Assembly (NCBI RefSeq): GCF_027789125.1
Contig: NZ_JAQFVF010000005.1
Span: 62,001 to 126,000 of the forward strand
Reading direction: 5' to 3'
Source of the DNA: Paenibacillus aestuarii
Lineage (GTDB): Bacteria; Bacillota; Bacilli; Paenibacillales; NBRC-103111
DNA length: 64,000 nucleotides
Below, one piece after another: positions 7,971-17,665 of the stretch. Position 1 is the first letter of the stretch, and each line of letters opens with the position of its first letter. Position numbers and translations under genes: made by a program. The notes below the pieces were generated by a model. That model ran no database searches. It worked only from the letters and a program-made list of their open reading frames with translations, and had not been told where the DNA came from.

Positions 7971-10900
7971 ATGCAGGAGTTAATCAAGAATTTTTGCGAG
8001 GAAAAAGACACAGGCATATTTCTTATTGATATGCCAACAGGCTTCGGAAAAACTTACAATGTCCTTGAGTTCATAACTAATTATTATGATCGAGTAGAAG
8101 GGAAAATTTTGTTTCTGACCACACTAAAAAAGAATCTCCCTTTTGATGAGCTTCGAGAACACTTTGTGAAAAAGGGGATCGGTGATAGATTTGATGAACT
8201 ATGTATAAAAATTGAAGCTAATGCTAATGGCGTAATTCTTAACCTCATGTATGTATACAAGGATATACCGCAACGCTTTAAAGATAGTAAAGAGTACCAC
8301 GATTTATTTAATGCTGTTAAGCTTGTACATGAATGGACCAACAAAAAAAAGGATGAGACGATATCCGCTATTGTCAAAACTACGGAAAAAGCTATCATTG
8401 AACAGTATGAAAGGGCCTTTCGTGTTTTAATTGAAAAGGATTTAAAAAAATTTTCGAAACCTGTTGAAAGGTTATTGCAGATCAAGACAAATCGAGAGTA
8501 TCAATGGGTTGGGAAATTGTATCCTGCAGTATTTACAAAAGATAAGAAGATATTGTTCATGTCTATGGATAAGTTTTTGTTAGGAAACTCCACACTAATC
8601 GAGCCTACCTACAGCTTCTATAATAATCCCATAATTGATAAGGCAGTTGTTTTTATTGATGAGTTTGACGCGACAAAAGATACCATATTAAAGAGGATTA
8701 TTGATAAAGGGCTAGAGAATCGTGTCGATTATCTCAATCTCTTCAAGCAAGTGAATTCTGCCCTTAGTACTAGAGAATTCCCACACCAGTTATTAATTGA
8801 TTCAAAGAAACAAGATGAGTATAAGCAGAACAATCCTAGAAAGAAAATGAACTCCAGTGCAGCAATTGTTTCAGGTTTTCAGGAAATCTTCAGTGACACG
8901 TACAAGAAGTTTAACATCCAGTATAGTTACAAGACATCGGGAAGTGTTGAAGATAAAAAGCGTAACTTTATCTTTAATGATTTGCAATTTCACTCTGTAT
9001 TTTCCGGGGGAAATTCATATATAGGCATTGAAAGTGATGATGTAGCAAAACAGAATTGGATTAAGTTTCTCAAGACAAAACCAGAGAACGTTGATGGCGG
9101 AATTATTTATCTTCTATCCAGCGTTAAAGGATGTATTTCTTATTTCCAAAAAGGTTGTAGTAGGCTGGCCTATAACTATAAGAATGTGGTGGATGAAGGA
9201 AAACGTCTTGGTGATGATGATTTTACTTTAGAGCAGGCAATTAATTCGTTACTTTCTGAATTTCATTTATCAAGAGAATATGTTCGATATTTGACTTCAC
9301 ATATTTTATCTGGCCAGAGAAGTAGAAAACAGAAGGCGAAGAATGATAAGTTATCTATCGACTTCTTTGATATGTCAATTTATAATCGAGGTTTTCGTTA
9401 TTTCGACTTTATTGATGAGCCAGAGCATAATCTTCAATCGAAGATTATGGTCTATGATTTTCCGGATACACCAGAAAAGTTTCTTGTGAACATAAGTGAA
9501 CGGGCAAAGGTGATTGGTATATCTGCTACTGCATCTTTAGATACCGTCATTGGAAATTATGATGTTTCGTATTTAAAGAAGGCTCTTGGGGATGGTTATT
9601 ATGAGATGTCTTTCAAAGATAAACAACGCCTAAATAAAAAGTTTCAGGACTTTATTCAGGGCTATGAGAATGTAGACATCTATGTGGAGCCAGTGGGCTA
9701 TTGCCAGAGCATTGAAACGGAACTTATGGAGATATTTTCAAGTAAAGACTTCGCGAAAAAATACAAAGAGAAACTCGAAAGACAATATCAAGGGTACGAA
9801 TATGCCATGGAAAACTTCATAAAAGTTCTAAAGGCATTTAAAGCATTTATTTGCAATGATGATCTGCAGTCCTTTTTGTGCTTAACAAATAAGTTAGCAA
9901 AAGAAGGTAAAAGCCTTTTCGATCTAAAACTTTTGAAAGAAATAGGTGACCATATTATAAGGATATGTAACAAACCATATAAGATAGATTCGGTTATGGT
10001 ACAAATTGATAGTGATGATTTTGATACCAAAAAACAGAATCTTATTTCTAGACTTAAAAATAATGAAAAAGTATTTGTACTATCAGCTTATCAAACCCTT
10101 GGAGCAGGACAAAACATCCAATATCCAATGCCGGTAAACAAAAAATTCGTCACTATAAACGAATTCGCAAGAGGTAGAGGAGAAAAAGATTTTGATGGTA
10201 TATACCTTGAGAAACCAACAAATCTTCTTGTGAATATTAGAGAAGGATTAGAAGAAGAAGAATTAGTTAAGTATATTTATCAAATTGAGTTCTTAATGGA
10301 ACGTGGAGAACTTTCATTGGTAGAAGGAATTAGTCTGATAAAAGATGCATTTCGTTCTTTCAGTGGAGTGAAGAACAATTTCACTGGATTCAAGGCGAAT
10401 GTTTATGGAAGCAAATCGGTCGAAAATTATGCACTTCGAGTACTTATTCAGGCGGTTGGTCGCTTATGTCGCACCGGTATTAAGAACAAGGAAATCTGTC
10501 TTTATGTTGATGAAAGCATCTTTAGAATGAATTTTCAAATTGAGGACGATCGTTTACTGAATCCGGAGTTTGCAAAGATAGTAGAAAAGCGAAGATCTTA
10601 TTGTGAAATAAAAGACGAAACATACGAAACAAAGAACACCTATGAAAATAATGCCAATACTCTTTCAATTAAAACGGTGCATATCATTAAAAATCTGATG
10701 CGAAAGTGGGATGAGAATAGTATTGAAATATGGAAAGAACTACGCAGTGTATGTCTTAAGCATCCAACAATGTCAGAAGATGGGCTTAGAAGAATGCCAT
10801 GGGCACAAAACTTATATATCAAGGCTCCAACGAAGATCAATGGTTATACATATACACAAGAAGATGATTACGAAAAGAACATTACCATTAAATTTGATGG

Positions 10901-11438
10901 GAGTCTAAAGCAAGTGGTGTCTGAAAACGATGTGAGATTGAATTTGCTCATGCGGATACCTAGGATAAGGGAGCATTTTATTCAAATGGATTATGCTACA
11001 GAGTTCATAGCTAATGAATATTTCCTTACGCCTCCACTATATAACAACATTTACAAAGGAGCTTTAGGTGAAGTAATTGGCAAATTTTTATTGAAGGAAT
11101 ATTGGCATCTTGACCTAAAGGAAATTGATAATGAGGAAATCTTTGAGTTTTTTGACTTTAGATTAGGCGACGATATCTATATTGACTTTAAGCTTTGGAA
11201 GGAGACCAATTCATTTGATGCCGAAGAGCAAAAGAATAAGATTATTAAGAAGCTGGAAGCCTGTGGTGGAAAACGTGCAATTATCATTAATATTATGGCT
11301 GATGCATCTAACTATAAAATTACAACTAGTGGAGATGGTAAAATTGTAGAAATCCCACTGCTATGTGATATACGTACGGGAAAATTAGATCCAACCATCT
11401 ATGAACAGATTAGACATGGAGGTTATTTTACATGTTGA
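7971..11438 (+). CDS. ddmD: DdmD-like SF2 helicase with C-terminal PD-(D/E)xK nuclease
   Basis: A 1155-residue protein. The N-terminal superfamily-2 helicase has Walker A 'MPTGFGKT' (residues 21-28), DE box 'VVFIDEFD' (D230, E231), motif III-like 'IGISATASLD', 'VLSAYQTLGAGQNIQYP' and motif VI 'IQAVGRLCRTG' (around 826-836). The C-terminus carries a PD-(D/E)xK nuclease: 'GALGEVIGK' (E1034), then 'RLGDDIYIDFKLW' (D1067/D1068, D1072, K1074). Helicase-nuclease of this size directly followed by a roughly 690-residue Argonaute-like gene matches DdmDE, where the Argonaute-like DdmE recognises plasmid DNA with a DNA guide and recruits DdmD to unwind and degrade it. Start ATG 7971 has GGAGTG upstream. 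The 3' end overlaps the next gene by 7 bp. The match is by architecture and motifs, not by a database search. Confidence 0.72.
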   Translation: MQELIKNFCEEKDTGIFLIDMPTGFGKTYNVLEFITNYYDRVEGKILFLTTLKKNLPFDELREHFVKKGIGDRFDELCIKIEANANGVILNLMYVYKDIPQRFKDSKEYHDLFNAVKLVHEWTNKKKDETISAIVKTTEKAIIEQYERAFRVLIEKDLKKFSKPVERLLQIKTNREYQWVGKLYPAVFTKDKKILFMSMDKFLLGNSTLIEPTYSFYNNPIIDKAVVFIDEFDATKDTILKRIIDKGLENRVDYLNLFKQVNSALSTREFPHQLLIDSKKQDEYKQNNPRKKMNSSAAIVSGFQEIFSDTYKKFNIQYSYKTSGSVEDKKRNFIFNDLQFHSVFSGGNSYIGIESDDVAKQNWIKFLKTKPENVDGGIIYLLSSVKGCISYFQKGCSRLAYNYKNVVDEGKRLGDDDFTLEQAINSLLSEFHLSREYVRYLTSHILSGQRSRKQKAKNDKLSIDFFDMSIYNRGFRYFDFIDEPEHNLQSKIMVYDFPDTPEKFLVNISERAKVIGISATASLDTVIGNYDVSYLKKALGDGYYEMSFKDKQRLNKKFQDFIQGYENVDIYVEPVGYCQSIETELMEIFSSKDFAKKYKEKLERQYQGYEYAMENFIKVLKAFKAFICNDDLQSFLCLTNKLAKEGKSLFDLKLLKEIGDHIIRICNKPYKIDSVMVQIDSDDFDTKKQNLISRLKNNEKVFVLSAYQTLGAGQNIQYPMPVNKKFVTINEFARGRGEKDFDGIYLEKPTNLLVNIREGLEEEELVKYIYQIEFLMERGELSLVEGISLIKDAFRSFSGVKNNFTGFKANVYGSKSVENYALRVLIQAVGRLCRTGIKNKEICLYVDESIFRMNFQIEDDRLLNPEFAKIVEKRRSYCEIKDETYETKNTYENNANTLSIKTVHIIKNLMRKWDENSIEIWKELRSVCLKHPTMSEDGLRRMPWAQNLYIKAPTKINGYTYTQEDDYEKNITIKFDGSLKQVVSENDVRLNLLMRIPRIREHFIQMDYATEFIANEYFLTPPLYNNIYKGALGEVIGKFLLKEYWHLDLKEIDNEEIFEFFDFRLGDDIYIDFKLWKETNSFDAEEQKNKIIKKLEACGGKRAIIINIMADASNYKITTSGDGKIVEIPLLCDIRTGKLDPTIYEQIRHGGYFTC

Positions 11439-13513
11439 AGTCAATACGGACAAATAAAATATGTGCGGAGTTTTCTTTACAGAACATTCAGAGGGATTTT
11501 GACATTTATAAAATTACAACAACTGAAAAGTATATTCCTGGCGGCGCTTATCTATTGGATAAGCCGTTAATAAAAGCTAAATCAATCGTGTATGAATATG
11601 GAAAGAGCTTTTATATACTTTATACGAAAAATACGATGATGGTTAATGACCTGAAAAAAAGCCTACAGCCAGAAGAAAAAGGAGATACCTTATCGTTTGA
11701 GTGTATACGGGTAGAGAAGATACCGAAGCATTTGCTAGTTCAACTTTTCTTAAACAGTATAAACAATCCCAACAATGAGTTATTGTCCTTCAATAACCTC
11801 ACAGGAAAACTGATTTGTTATCGAAATGATTGGATTAATACAGATAAGAAGAATTTTATCTGGGGACTTGATTGTTTGGAACTTAAGATTGGAAATGATA
11901 TGTGTTTGCATTTATTAGCCCATCGATTGTCCGCTTATGCCTTGAAGAATAAGATGGAATTTAAGAAAAGACGAATTCATGAATACCCGCAGTATAATTT
12001 TACAGACCATAACCATACCTTAAAGCGTGCTGATAAAAAGGAATTAAATCGAAGCGAAAACTTTATAATGAAGCCAGTGGAAGGCGAACGAGGAGGAATC
12101 ACATATTTAAATTTTCAAGATCAGGAAAAATTTGAATACACTAAGATAGGTGTTCTTTATAACATATTATCGATTCTAAAAAATGAATATAATGAGTATT
12201 TAAAAGTTGACTTTGAAAAATCTGTAGTTAGTAAGTGTCTCGAGTACAAGAAATCAGACTTGAACAAATTCAAAGATGTCGTAAATAAATTGGTCTTATC
12301 TAATGGTATTATGTTACTTGATGGTGTTAAGGATGAAACATCAGAATTATATTTAAGAAAATTGAGAGAACGTCTAGAAGCGGTATTTCCTGCGGTAGAA
12401 GTATCCGTGGGAAAACATGTATCTAAACAGAAGTTAAATATTAAACTGATTCATCATAAAGCCTACTATGAAAAAATGACCCACGATCCTCATAATGACA
12501 TCCATGAAGGCGCGGCGGTTCAACACATAACACTAGAAAACTTTAAATTAGCTGCAGATGCAGCTGTAGAGAATGTATTAAAAGAACTGGTCATCAAGAA
12601 AGACCTAATTAACAGAAAAATCTCATTGGTGGACTGGCGAAGTTACGAATATCAAAGTGACTGGATATTTGGAATACAAGATGGTGGGAAATATTATTTT
12701 ATGACAGTTCATCCAGATGGTACGTTTGAAATAAAACGAATGAAACGTAATTTATTTAATATATCCGATTATGATAAGTATATGGACTACTTAGGTAATA
12801 ACGCAGACACAAAAAAGCATGACTATCGTCAAGCAATAGGTTTGGTTAGAGATGTGGCAGGTAATATTAATATAATTAGTGATACGAATCAGATAACTAT
12901 GCCGGAAGTTTCGACACTTGGCGATTCTCTGGTACTTGCAGCAAAAGACGTAAAGTTTCCAGGAAATTATATAATAAATGTAATAGAACGATTGATTCAG
13001 TCTGGGGATGCGCATGATAAATATTTAGATATATTAACAGAAGCTAAAGACCGCTTTGTAGCAGATGAAGAGTATGATAAAACCTACATTACGAGTATAG
13101 TAAAGAACAAGTCGGCAAGAAAGGTATTAACAGATTTTGTTTATGAAGATACCGGTGAACTTCTTTACTTGTACCTTAGAAATCAAGAAAAGAGAAATGT
13201 GCTGTTTTCTGGTTTACTAGATATTAATTACAGTCAAATAGATTCTCGAGAAGCTATTTTTAACGTTGGAATTGTAGGGGCCGGAATGCAGACATTTATG
13301 GAACGTGCAAGCGTGATACGTAAGGTCGAAGCTGTCGATGATGGGGAATTATTCTTTGAAGAGCTGTTACCATTAATGGGTGTTGAGTTTGTCCGATATG
13401 GCATGCTAACTGTAATGCCATTCCCATTTAAGTATTTAAGAGAGTTCTCATTATTGGAAGGTAGCTTAATAGAGTCACAAGCTTTGAAAAAGGAGTTGTT
13501 TTCTAGTATCTAA
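11432..13513 (+). CDS. ddmE: DdmE-like (Argonaute-related) protein
   Basis: A 693-residue soluble protein, the size of DdmE-type prokaryotic Argonautes. It starts at ATG 11432, with GGAGG (11418-11422) inside the helicase gene, so the two are translationally coupled. Overall alpha/beta make-up and a conserved-looking MID/PIWI-like block 'HDPHNDIHEGAAVQHITLEN' (from H351), followed by 'LVDWRSYEYQSDWIFGIQDG', suit a pAgo fold. I see no clear DEDX catalytic tetrad, consistent with the inactive PIWI reported for DdmE; the nuclease is supplied by the partner. Role: guide-directed recognition of invading plasmid DNA (known for the family, inferred here). Alternative: an unrelated partner of the helicase-nuclease. 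Confidence 0.65.
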   Translation: MLKSIRTNKICAEFSLQNIQRDFDIYKITTTEKYIPGGAYLLDKPLIKAKSIVYEYGKSFYILYTKNTMMVNDLKKSLQPEEKGDTLSFECIRVEKIPKHLLVQLFLNSINNPNNELLSFNNLTGKLICYRNDWINTDKKNFIWGLDCLELKIGNDMCLHLLAHRLSAYALKNKMEFKKRRIHEYPQYNFTDHNHTLKRADKKELNRSENFIMKPVEGERGGITYLNFQDQEKFEYTKIGVLYNILSILKNEYNEYLKVDFEKSVVSKCLEYKKSDLNKFKDVVNKLVLSNGIMLLDGVKDETSELYLRKLRERLEAVFPAVEVSVGKHVSKQKLNIKLIHHKAYYEKMTHDPHNDIHEGAAVQHITLENFKLAADAAVENVLKELVIKKDLINRKISLVDWRSYEYQSDWIFGIQDGGKYYFMTVHPDGTFEIKRMKRNLFNISDYDKYMDYLGNNADTKKHDYRQAIGLVRDVAGNINIISDTNQITMPEVSTLGDSLVLAAKDVKFPGNYIINVIERLIQSGDAHDKYLDILTEAKDRFVADEEYDKTYITSIVKNKSARKVLTDFVYEDTGELLYLYLRNQEKRNVLFSGLLDINYSQIDSREAIFNVGIVGAGMQTFMERASVIRKVEAVDDGELFFEELLPLMGVEFVRYGMLTVMPFPFKYLREFSLLEGSLIESQALKKELFSSI

Positions 13514-13580
13514 TAAAAATACTTCTTTTAAATTCATTTATTAGCATAAGACACCTTTACGGAACCACAATTGAATGTAT

Positions 13581-13737
13581 AAAGCCTTTTTTAATTTAGG
13601 CTTTAGCCCACCGCGGTAGATGGGGAAAGAGTACTTGAGGATCTATGCTCCAGCAAACTTATCGAAAGATAAGTAGGCTAGGTTATGGGCCGAAAGCAAA
13701 AGAAGCTTTGGTTGCCAGATAAATTATTTTGTGATGG
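13581..13737 (+). ncRNA. Candidate structured RNA downstream of ddmE
   Basis: Between the ddmE stop and a terminator lie several hairpins in a row: AAAGCC/GGCTTT (13581-13604), ACTTATC-GAAA-GATAAGT (13657-13674, a perfect stem capped by a GNRA tetraloop) and AAAGC/GCTTT (13693-13709). AGCAA (13652-13656) could pair with TTGC(C) (13712-13716) to close a multi-branch core around the last two. A terminator follows at 13738. The GNRA-capped arm and core recall small riboswitch-like folds, but the hallmark bases of the c-di-GMP-I class are missing and I cannot assign a family. It may also be a structured 3' UTR. No protein frame is present. Confidence 0.4.
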
Positions 13738-13768
13738 AAAACTACCACGGAATTGCGGGGTAGTTTTT
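13738..13768 (+). terminator. Rho-independent terminator after ddmDE / candidate RNA
   Basis: AAAACTACC (13738-13746) pairs perfectly with GGTAGTTTT (13759-13767), followed by further Ts. Confidence 0.8.
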
Positions 13769-14123
13769 TGATTCCTTTAAACCCAAATAGAAAGGTGAAA
13801 AGTAAAGCCCAATCTCATATGTAGTTATAACGTGTTGCTGTGGTAATAGCCTTATCTTATTAACATTCTAAGATACAAAAGTAAAATAGAAATAGGATGT
13901 GCTTTTATATACGGTTATAGCTCTTTCCGAATGTAGTATGCTTATGGTTCAAAAAACACCTTCATTAAAACGTCTGAAAGTCTTGTTTTTTTGTTTTTGA
14001 GTTGAATTTATTCCTCCTAGACTTGAATGGAAAGCCTTTAAAGGCAATTCTGTGGTTTAGGGGAAAGATCTAAAGAAGAGTATTCGGTTTTGGCGAATGG
14101 TTTAGAACTGAATTGGTTAAAAG
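13769..14123. other. Intergenic stretch without recognised features
   Basis: AT-rich DNA between the ddmDE terminator and the convergent HerA terminator. I see no gene, RNA or clear repeat in it. Confidence 0.5.
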
Positions 14124-14155
14124 AAGCGGACTCCCTTATTCGGAAGAATCCGCTT
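14124..14155 (-). terminator. Terminator of the SIR2-HerA operon
   Basis: AAGCGGA and TCCGCTT (14125-14155 as read on +) form the outer arms of a hairpin followed on the minus strand by a T-rich run, 44 bp beyond the HerA stop codon. Confidence 0.65.
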
Positions 14156-14198
14156 AAATACTTTGAATCAATCAGATTCATTGAGTATGATTGTTGAT

Positions 14199-15950
14199 TT
14201 ATCCATCTGAATTAGCGCTACTCTGTCTTCTTAGATTTTTAATGGCAAGACTGAGGTTCTGTTCGTTTTCTGCATTACTCCATTCCTCCCAAAACTTTAC
14301 TGAACCAGAATTGGGTTTGTATTCAGGCTCTTGGATTTTGATTCTGCTTGGCAATAAACAGGAATCTCCGACAACAATTGCTTCACCAACCCCTAGTGTT
14401 GGTAATTGGTCCTGTATTCCACCAAGATTTTCTGGAAGTAAGTTTGAAACGGCATTTTTGTCCGATTGATTTGAAAGTCTAAGCGCTACTACATTATTAC
14501 ATTGACTCATGACAGTTGTATTTAGCTCAGATGGGCGCTGGCTGATGATAAGAAGGCTTACTCCGTATTTTCGTCCTTCCTTCGCAATTCTTTCAAAATG
14601 CGCTAAAGCCCTTGCCTCAGCTGCATCAGCTGCTAAACGATTAGGTAAATATAAGTGCGCCTCATCGCAAACAATTGCAATGGGATGCCTTGTTGAACTG
14701 TCAGACCATTGCTGTATTTGGAATACTAGTCTTGCTACTAAACTAAGAACAATAGGTAAGATATCAGAAGGTACTTCACTAAAATCAATTATTTTAACAC
14801 CCTCGTTTTCTTTGGTATTAGCCTTCATTAAACTTTCGACTAAATAATCCAAATAATTAACAGCAAGTTGTTCTTCTTTCAATGAAAATAAAAATCCATG
14901 TCTACGATCACTTCTTTTTGAGGCGAGACGAGGGAGGAAACGATTAAATTTTCCATTAAATGGACCATTGATCAAACCGTTTTTTCCTTGAACTTTACCT
15001 TCGTTCAACTCTGTAATATCATTAATAACATCATCTAAACTGTACGGAACAGGACTATCTATTGTGAATGTCTCTAATTCTTTCTGCATGTCTTCTTTTG
15101 TCAATTCCTCTTTTTTTGCTTTAATGACTGCATTGCTAAAAGCCATCGCCTGATTCGGTGCATTTTCATCGCTTCTATCCAGAATTAATGCCAGCATATC
15201 CTCATAACCGAGCAACCAGTATGGTAAAAAAAGTACGTCTTCATTAGGATTATCTAAATCCGCAGGCCCAGCAATTCTATATCTTTTAATATGAGGATGG
15301 ATCGATAATGGTTCATATTCGCCGTGCAAGTCAAATACAATCATATTGGAATTTGTAAGACCTGCAACTTGTTCTACAATCTTAGCAACCGTCCACGATT
15401 TACCAGAGCCAGTTGAACCAACAACCATAGCGTGTCTTTGGAAGAAGGCATTACCATCTAAAATTGCAAGTGCATCAGAAGCCATAGTATAGGTGCCTAA
15501 TGTTAAAGGAGTTTTAGATTTTGCTGTCTCGTCTGCGATTAATCCAGTAAAAAGAGTTAGGTACCCTCCAAGAAGTAAAAAGCATTTTGCGCCAATTTCA
15601 GGTAAATTTTCGACTGCACGAGTAAATTTTGCAGTCTCTCTTCCCCCCCCCGGTCCTTTTAATGTACCCAAAGCGTTTACAGTGATGTCATTATTAGTGT
15701 TATTTTTTTCTTCATCGGTATCGTCGTCATAATTATTCGGCTCGTATTCAAGCCTTACAACTCGCTCAATACGTCCAATTAACCGAGTATTAGGATCAGA
15801 AGTATGCATTATTACATAACCGTTAACGTTAACTCTTCTAAGTTTTTCTTCGTCTGTAGTGAAGATATTGACGCTATAGCTATCAACTTTATTTACGAAT
15901 CCAATAAACTGCTCATCTGCAATGTTAAACAGATCTAGACACTGTTGCAC
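14199..15950 (-). CDS. HerA-type ATPase/DNA translocase (SIR2-HerA defence partner)
   Basis: A 583-residue FtsK/HerA-family hexameric ATPase. It has an N-terminal HAS-barrel-like region (residues 1-150) containing an acidic, Asn-rich linker, Walker A 'GSTGSGKS' (178-185), 'VFDLHGEYEPL' around 205-215, and Walker B 'IAIVCDEAHLYLP' (D429, E430). A sensor/arginine block 'RKYGVSLLIISQRPSEL' follows. HerA paired with a SIR2 gene forms the SIR2-HerA (Nezha) anti-phage complex, in which HerA assembles with SIR2 and NAD+ is consumed on infection (family knowledge). GTG start at 15950 with GGGGAG upstream; it overlaps the SIR2 gene by 26 bp, so it is second in the operon. A run of nine G's in the coding strand (15643-15651) lies in the linker and could slip. 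Confidence 0.85.
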   Translation of the reverse strand: MQQCLDLFNIADEQFIGFVNKVDSYSVNIFTTDEEKLRRVNVNGYVIMHTSDPNTRLIGRIERVVRLEYEPNNYDDDTDEEKNNTNNDITVNALGTLKGPGGGRETAKFTRAVENLPEIGAKCFLLLGGYLTLFTGLIADETAKSKTPLTLGTYTMASDALAILDGNAFFQRHAMVVGSTGSGKSWTVAKIVEQVAGLTNSNMIVFDLHGEYEPLSIHPHIKRYRIAGPADLDNPNEDVLFLPYWLLGYEDMLALILDRSDENAPNQAMAFSNAVIKAKKEELTKEDMQKELETFTIDSPVPYSLDDVINDITELNEGKVQGKNGLINGPFNGKFNRFLPRLASKRSDRRHGFLFSLKEEQLAVNYLDYLVESLMKANTKENEGVKIIDFSEVPSDILPIVLSLVARLVFQIQQWSDSSTRHPIAIVCDEAHLYLPNRLAADAAEARALAHFERIAKEGRKYGVSLLIISQRPSELNTTVMSQCNNVVALRLSNQSDKNAVSNLLPENLGGIQDQLPTLGVGEAIVVGDSCLLPSRIKIQEPEYKPNSGSVKFWEEWSNAENEQNLSLAIKNLRRQSSANSDG

Positions 15951-17040
15951 TAATATCAGCTCCCCATGCTTGATTTAGTAATACTTTTAATGTCCAATGC
16001 TCAGGCTCATCGGTTATAAATGGTTCGAATACGTCGCTTATCACTTGGCTACCATTTTCGTATTTTTGGACGGCGATGAAGTTTTTTATTTTTTTGCTCT
16101 CAATTAGTTCCTTGGCGTTATCAGAAAGTCCCATTGCTAATATGACTTTTTTTACTGAGTCACTTCGAAGAATAGAATCAAAATTCCCTTGAATATGCAA
16201 ATCATTAAATCCAAAGCCCACAAAAACAAGAGCTTTACTGCTATCTAATACCTGTTTCATTTCCGAGAGTACAATGTTATAAGGCTCTTTATGTGTTTCT
16301 AGATATTTTCCTATTCCAGGGGTAACTATAGTCGGAATGATCTGAATCCTCCCTAACATTGGAAGTAAATGATTCCCAATACCTTGCACTTTTTTAACTT
16401 GACCATCAGGAAATTTAAACCAGCTTAGTGAACCATGGGGTTTATAAATTCTTAGATGTTGGTGTCTTCTAGTCACAGGTTTCTTTCCAACTATTGAAAC
16501 AATCTTCATTCTCTCATTTAATTCAGAGACAGAAAGAGGTGATCCAATAGATCCTTCGTGGAATCCATCCCAGATTCTCCATCCAGAATTTGATGCGGAC
16601 CATTCTATCAAATGATCATAATTTGTTGTGATAATATGTATTATTTCGGTATTCGAGTTTTTAAATTTATTAAAATAGCGTACAAATCCAGTTGGATCGT
16701 TATCGTTTGAGATATCAAGAATCAGTTTTTGTTCATCATTCGAAATACAACACCAAGTCTGTTGGATAATTTCTTTAAGAAGTTGCTTACTGATAGCATC
16801 GCCAGAATCTTGAAGTGCCTCTTCTAATCCTTTATTTTCCGTGATAAGTCTACTCTTAATTTGCTCCCATTCGTTTAAATCATCCTGCTCAAACTTGTCG
16901 ATATTTACATTTTGGATCAAGTATGTAGCCAATTTTCCCATCCCTGAAATTCCAGCACCAGCTGAGAGACCACTTCCTACAATAAAGACAGGGTTTAATT
17001 TTATAATGCTCTCTATGTATTCGACATAAGCTTTTTTCAT
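15925..17040 (-). CDS. SIR2-family NADase (SIR2-HerA defence)
   Basis: A 371-residue SIR2-domain protein. NAD-binding signatures are 'IVGSGLSAGAG' (residues 20-30), 'TTNYDHLIE' (138-146), 'KPHGSLSWF' with the catalytic-type His at 202, and 'LVFVGFGFND' near 280. Defence SIR2 proteins hydrolyse NAD+ to cause abortive infection. The C-terminus (about 310-371) is variable. Start ATG 17040 has AAGGGGAA eight bases upstream. It is first in a two-gene operon, overlapping the HerA start. Family and pairing are clear; anti-phage activity is inferred from homologous systems. Confidence 0.87.
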   Translation of the reverse strand: MKKAYVEYIESIIKLNPVFIVGSGLSAGAGISGMGKLATYLIQNVNIDKFEQDDLNEWEQIKSRLITENKGLEEALQDSGDAISKQLLKEIIQQTWCCISNDEQKLILDISNDNDPTGFVRYFNKFKNSNTEIIHIITTNYDHLIEWSASNSGWRIWDGFHEGSIGSPLSVSELNERMKIVSIVGKKPVTRRHQHLRIYKPHGSLSWFKFPDGQVKKVQGIGNHLLPMLGRIQIIPTIVTPGIGKYLETHKEPYNIVLSEMKQVLDSSKALVFVGFGFNDLHIQGNFDSILRSDSVKKVILAMGLSDNAKELIESKKIKNFIAVQKYENGSQVISDVFEPFITDEPEHWTLKVLLNQAWGADISATVSRSV

Positions 17041-17665
17041 TAATAGTTCCCCTTAAACAATTACAATTTACATTTATTAGCATATAACAAATTCGACAAA
17101 ATGGGTGGAAAATCCTTCTAATATTGTAGAACGTAATCGGATGTTGACTTTGAGGGGGAGATTAAGAGAGACAAGCAGAATTTGCCCCATTGCTACTACT
17201 CTTCCGAGAGGCAATAATGAATCAATTTATAATATGTTTGTTTTATTATTTGAATATTTTCAACACCCAATTCCTCACTGTTAAGTTATCTTGTTTGAAC
17301 AAAAGTATCCGATTTATATGGTTCTCATTCAAATACTTAGTACGACTTCATATGCGAAATAACTTCTTTATAGAAAATCATCATCCTTTCGCCACGGCAG
17401 GAACCGCGATTCGTAACAGGACTTTAATTATCCGAGAAACGGGAGCAATTATATTAGTTCCTGGCTCTATTTTTTGCTTGATTGTTCCTTAGTTAACTTA
17501 GTTATGTTGATAAAATAGTATTATAGTAAGGTCTCATAATCAGTACTAGGTAACCCAAGTAGGATCCTTGTTAACAGAATGCTATTTCACTTTGGAGGAA
17601 ATTGTAAATTTTTGTAGAAAAGAAAGAGTGGTAATCAAAAAAAGTAATTAGAAGGGGAATTAACA
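17041..17665. other. Divergent promoter region, no gene recognised
   Basis: This separates the SIR2-HerA operon from the plus-strand nuclease gene. A 100-codon plus frame (17190-17492) exists but has no ribosome site and an unconvincing composition. I see no RNA gene or strong repeat. Promoters for both flanking operons should lie here but are not obvious. Confidence 0.5.

Noticed and set aside
13651-13716. c-di-GMP-I riboswitch resemblance in the candidate RNA
   Set aside because: The GAAA-capped arm and the AGCAA/TTGC pairing are suggestive, but the conserved GACGCAAAGC-type segment is missing and no downstream plus-strand gene exists.
17190-17492. Plus-strand 100-codon frame upstream of the nuclease gene
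   Set aside because: No ribosome site, hydrophobic low-complexity start and no family resemblance.
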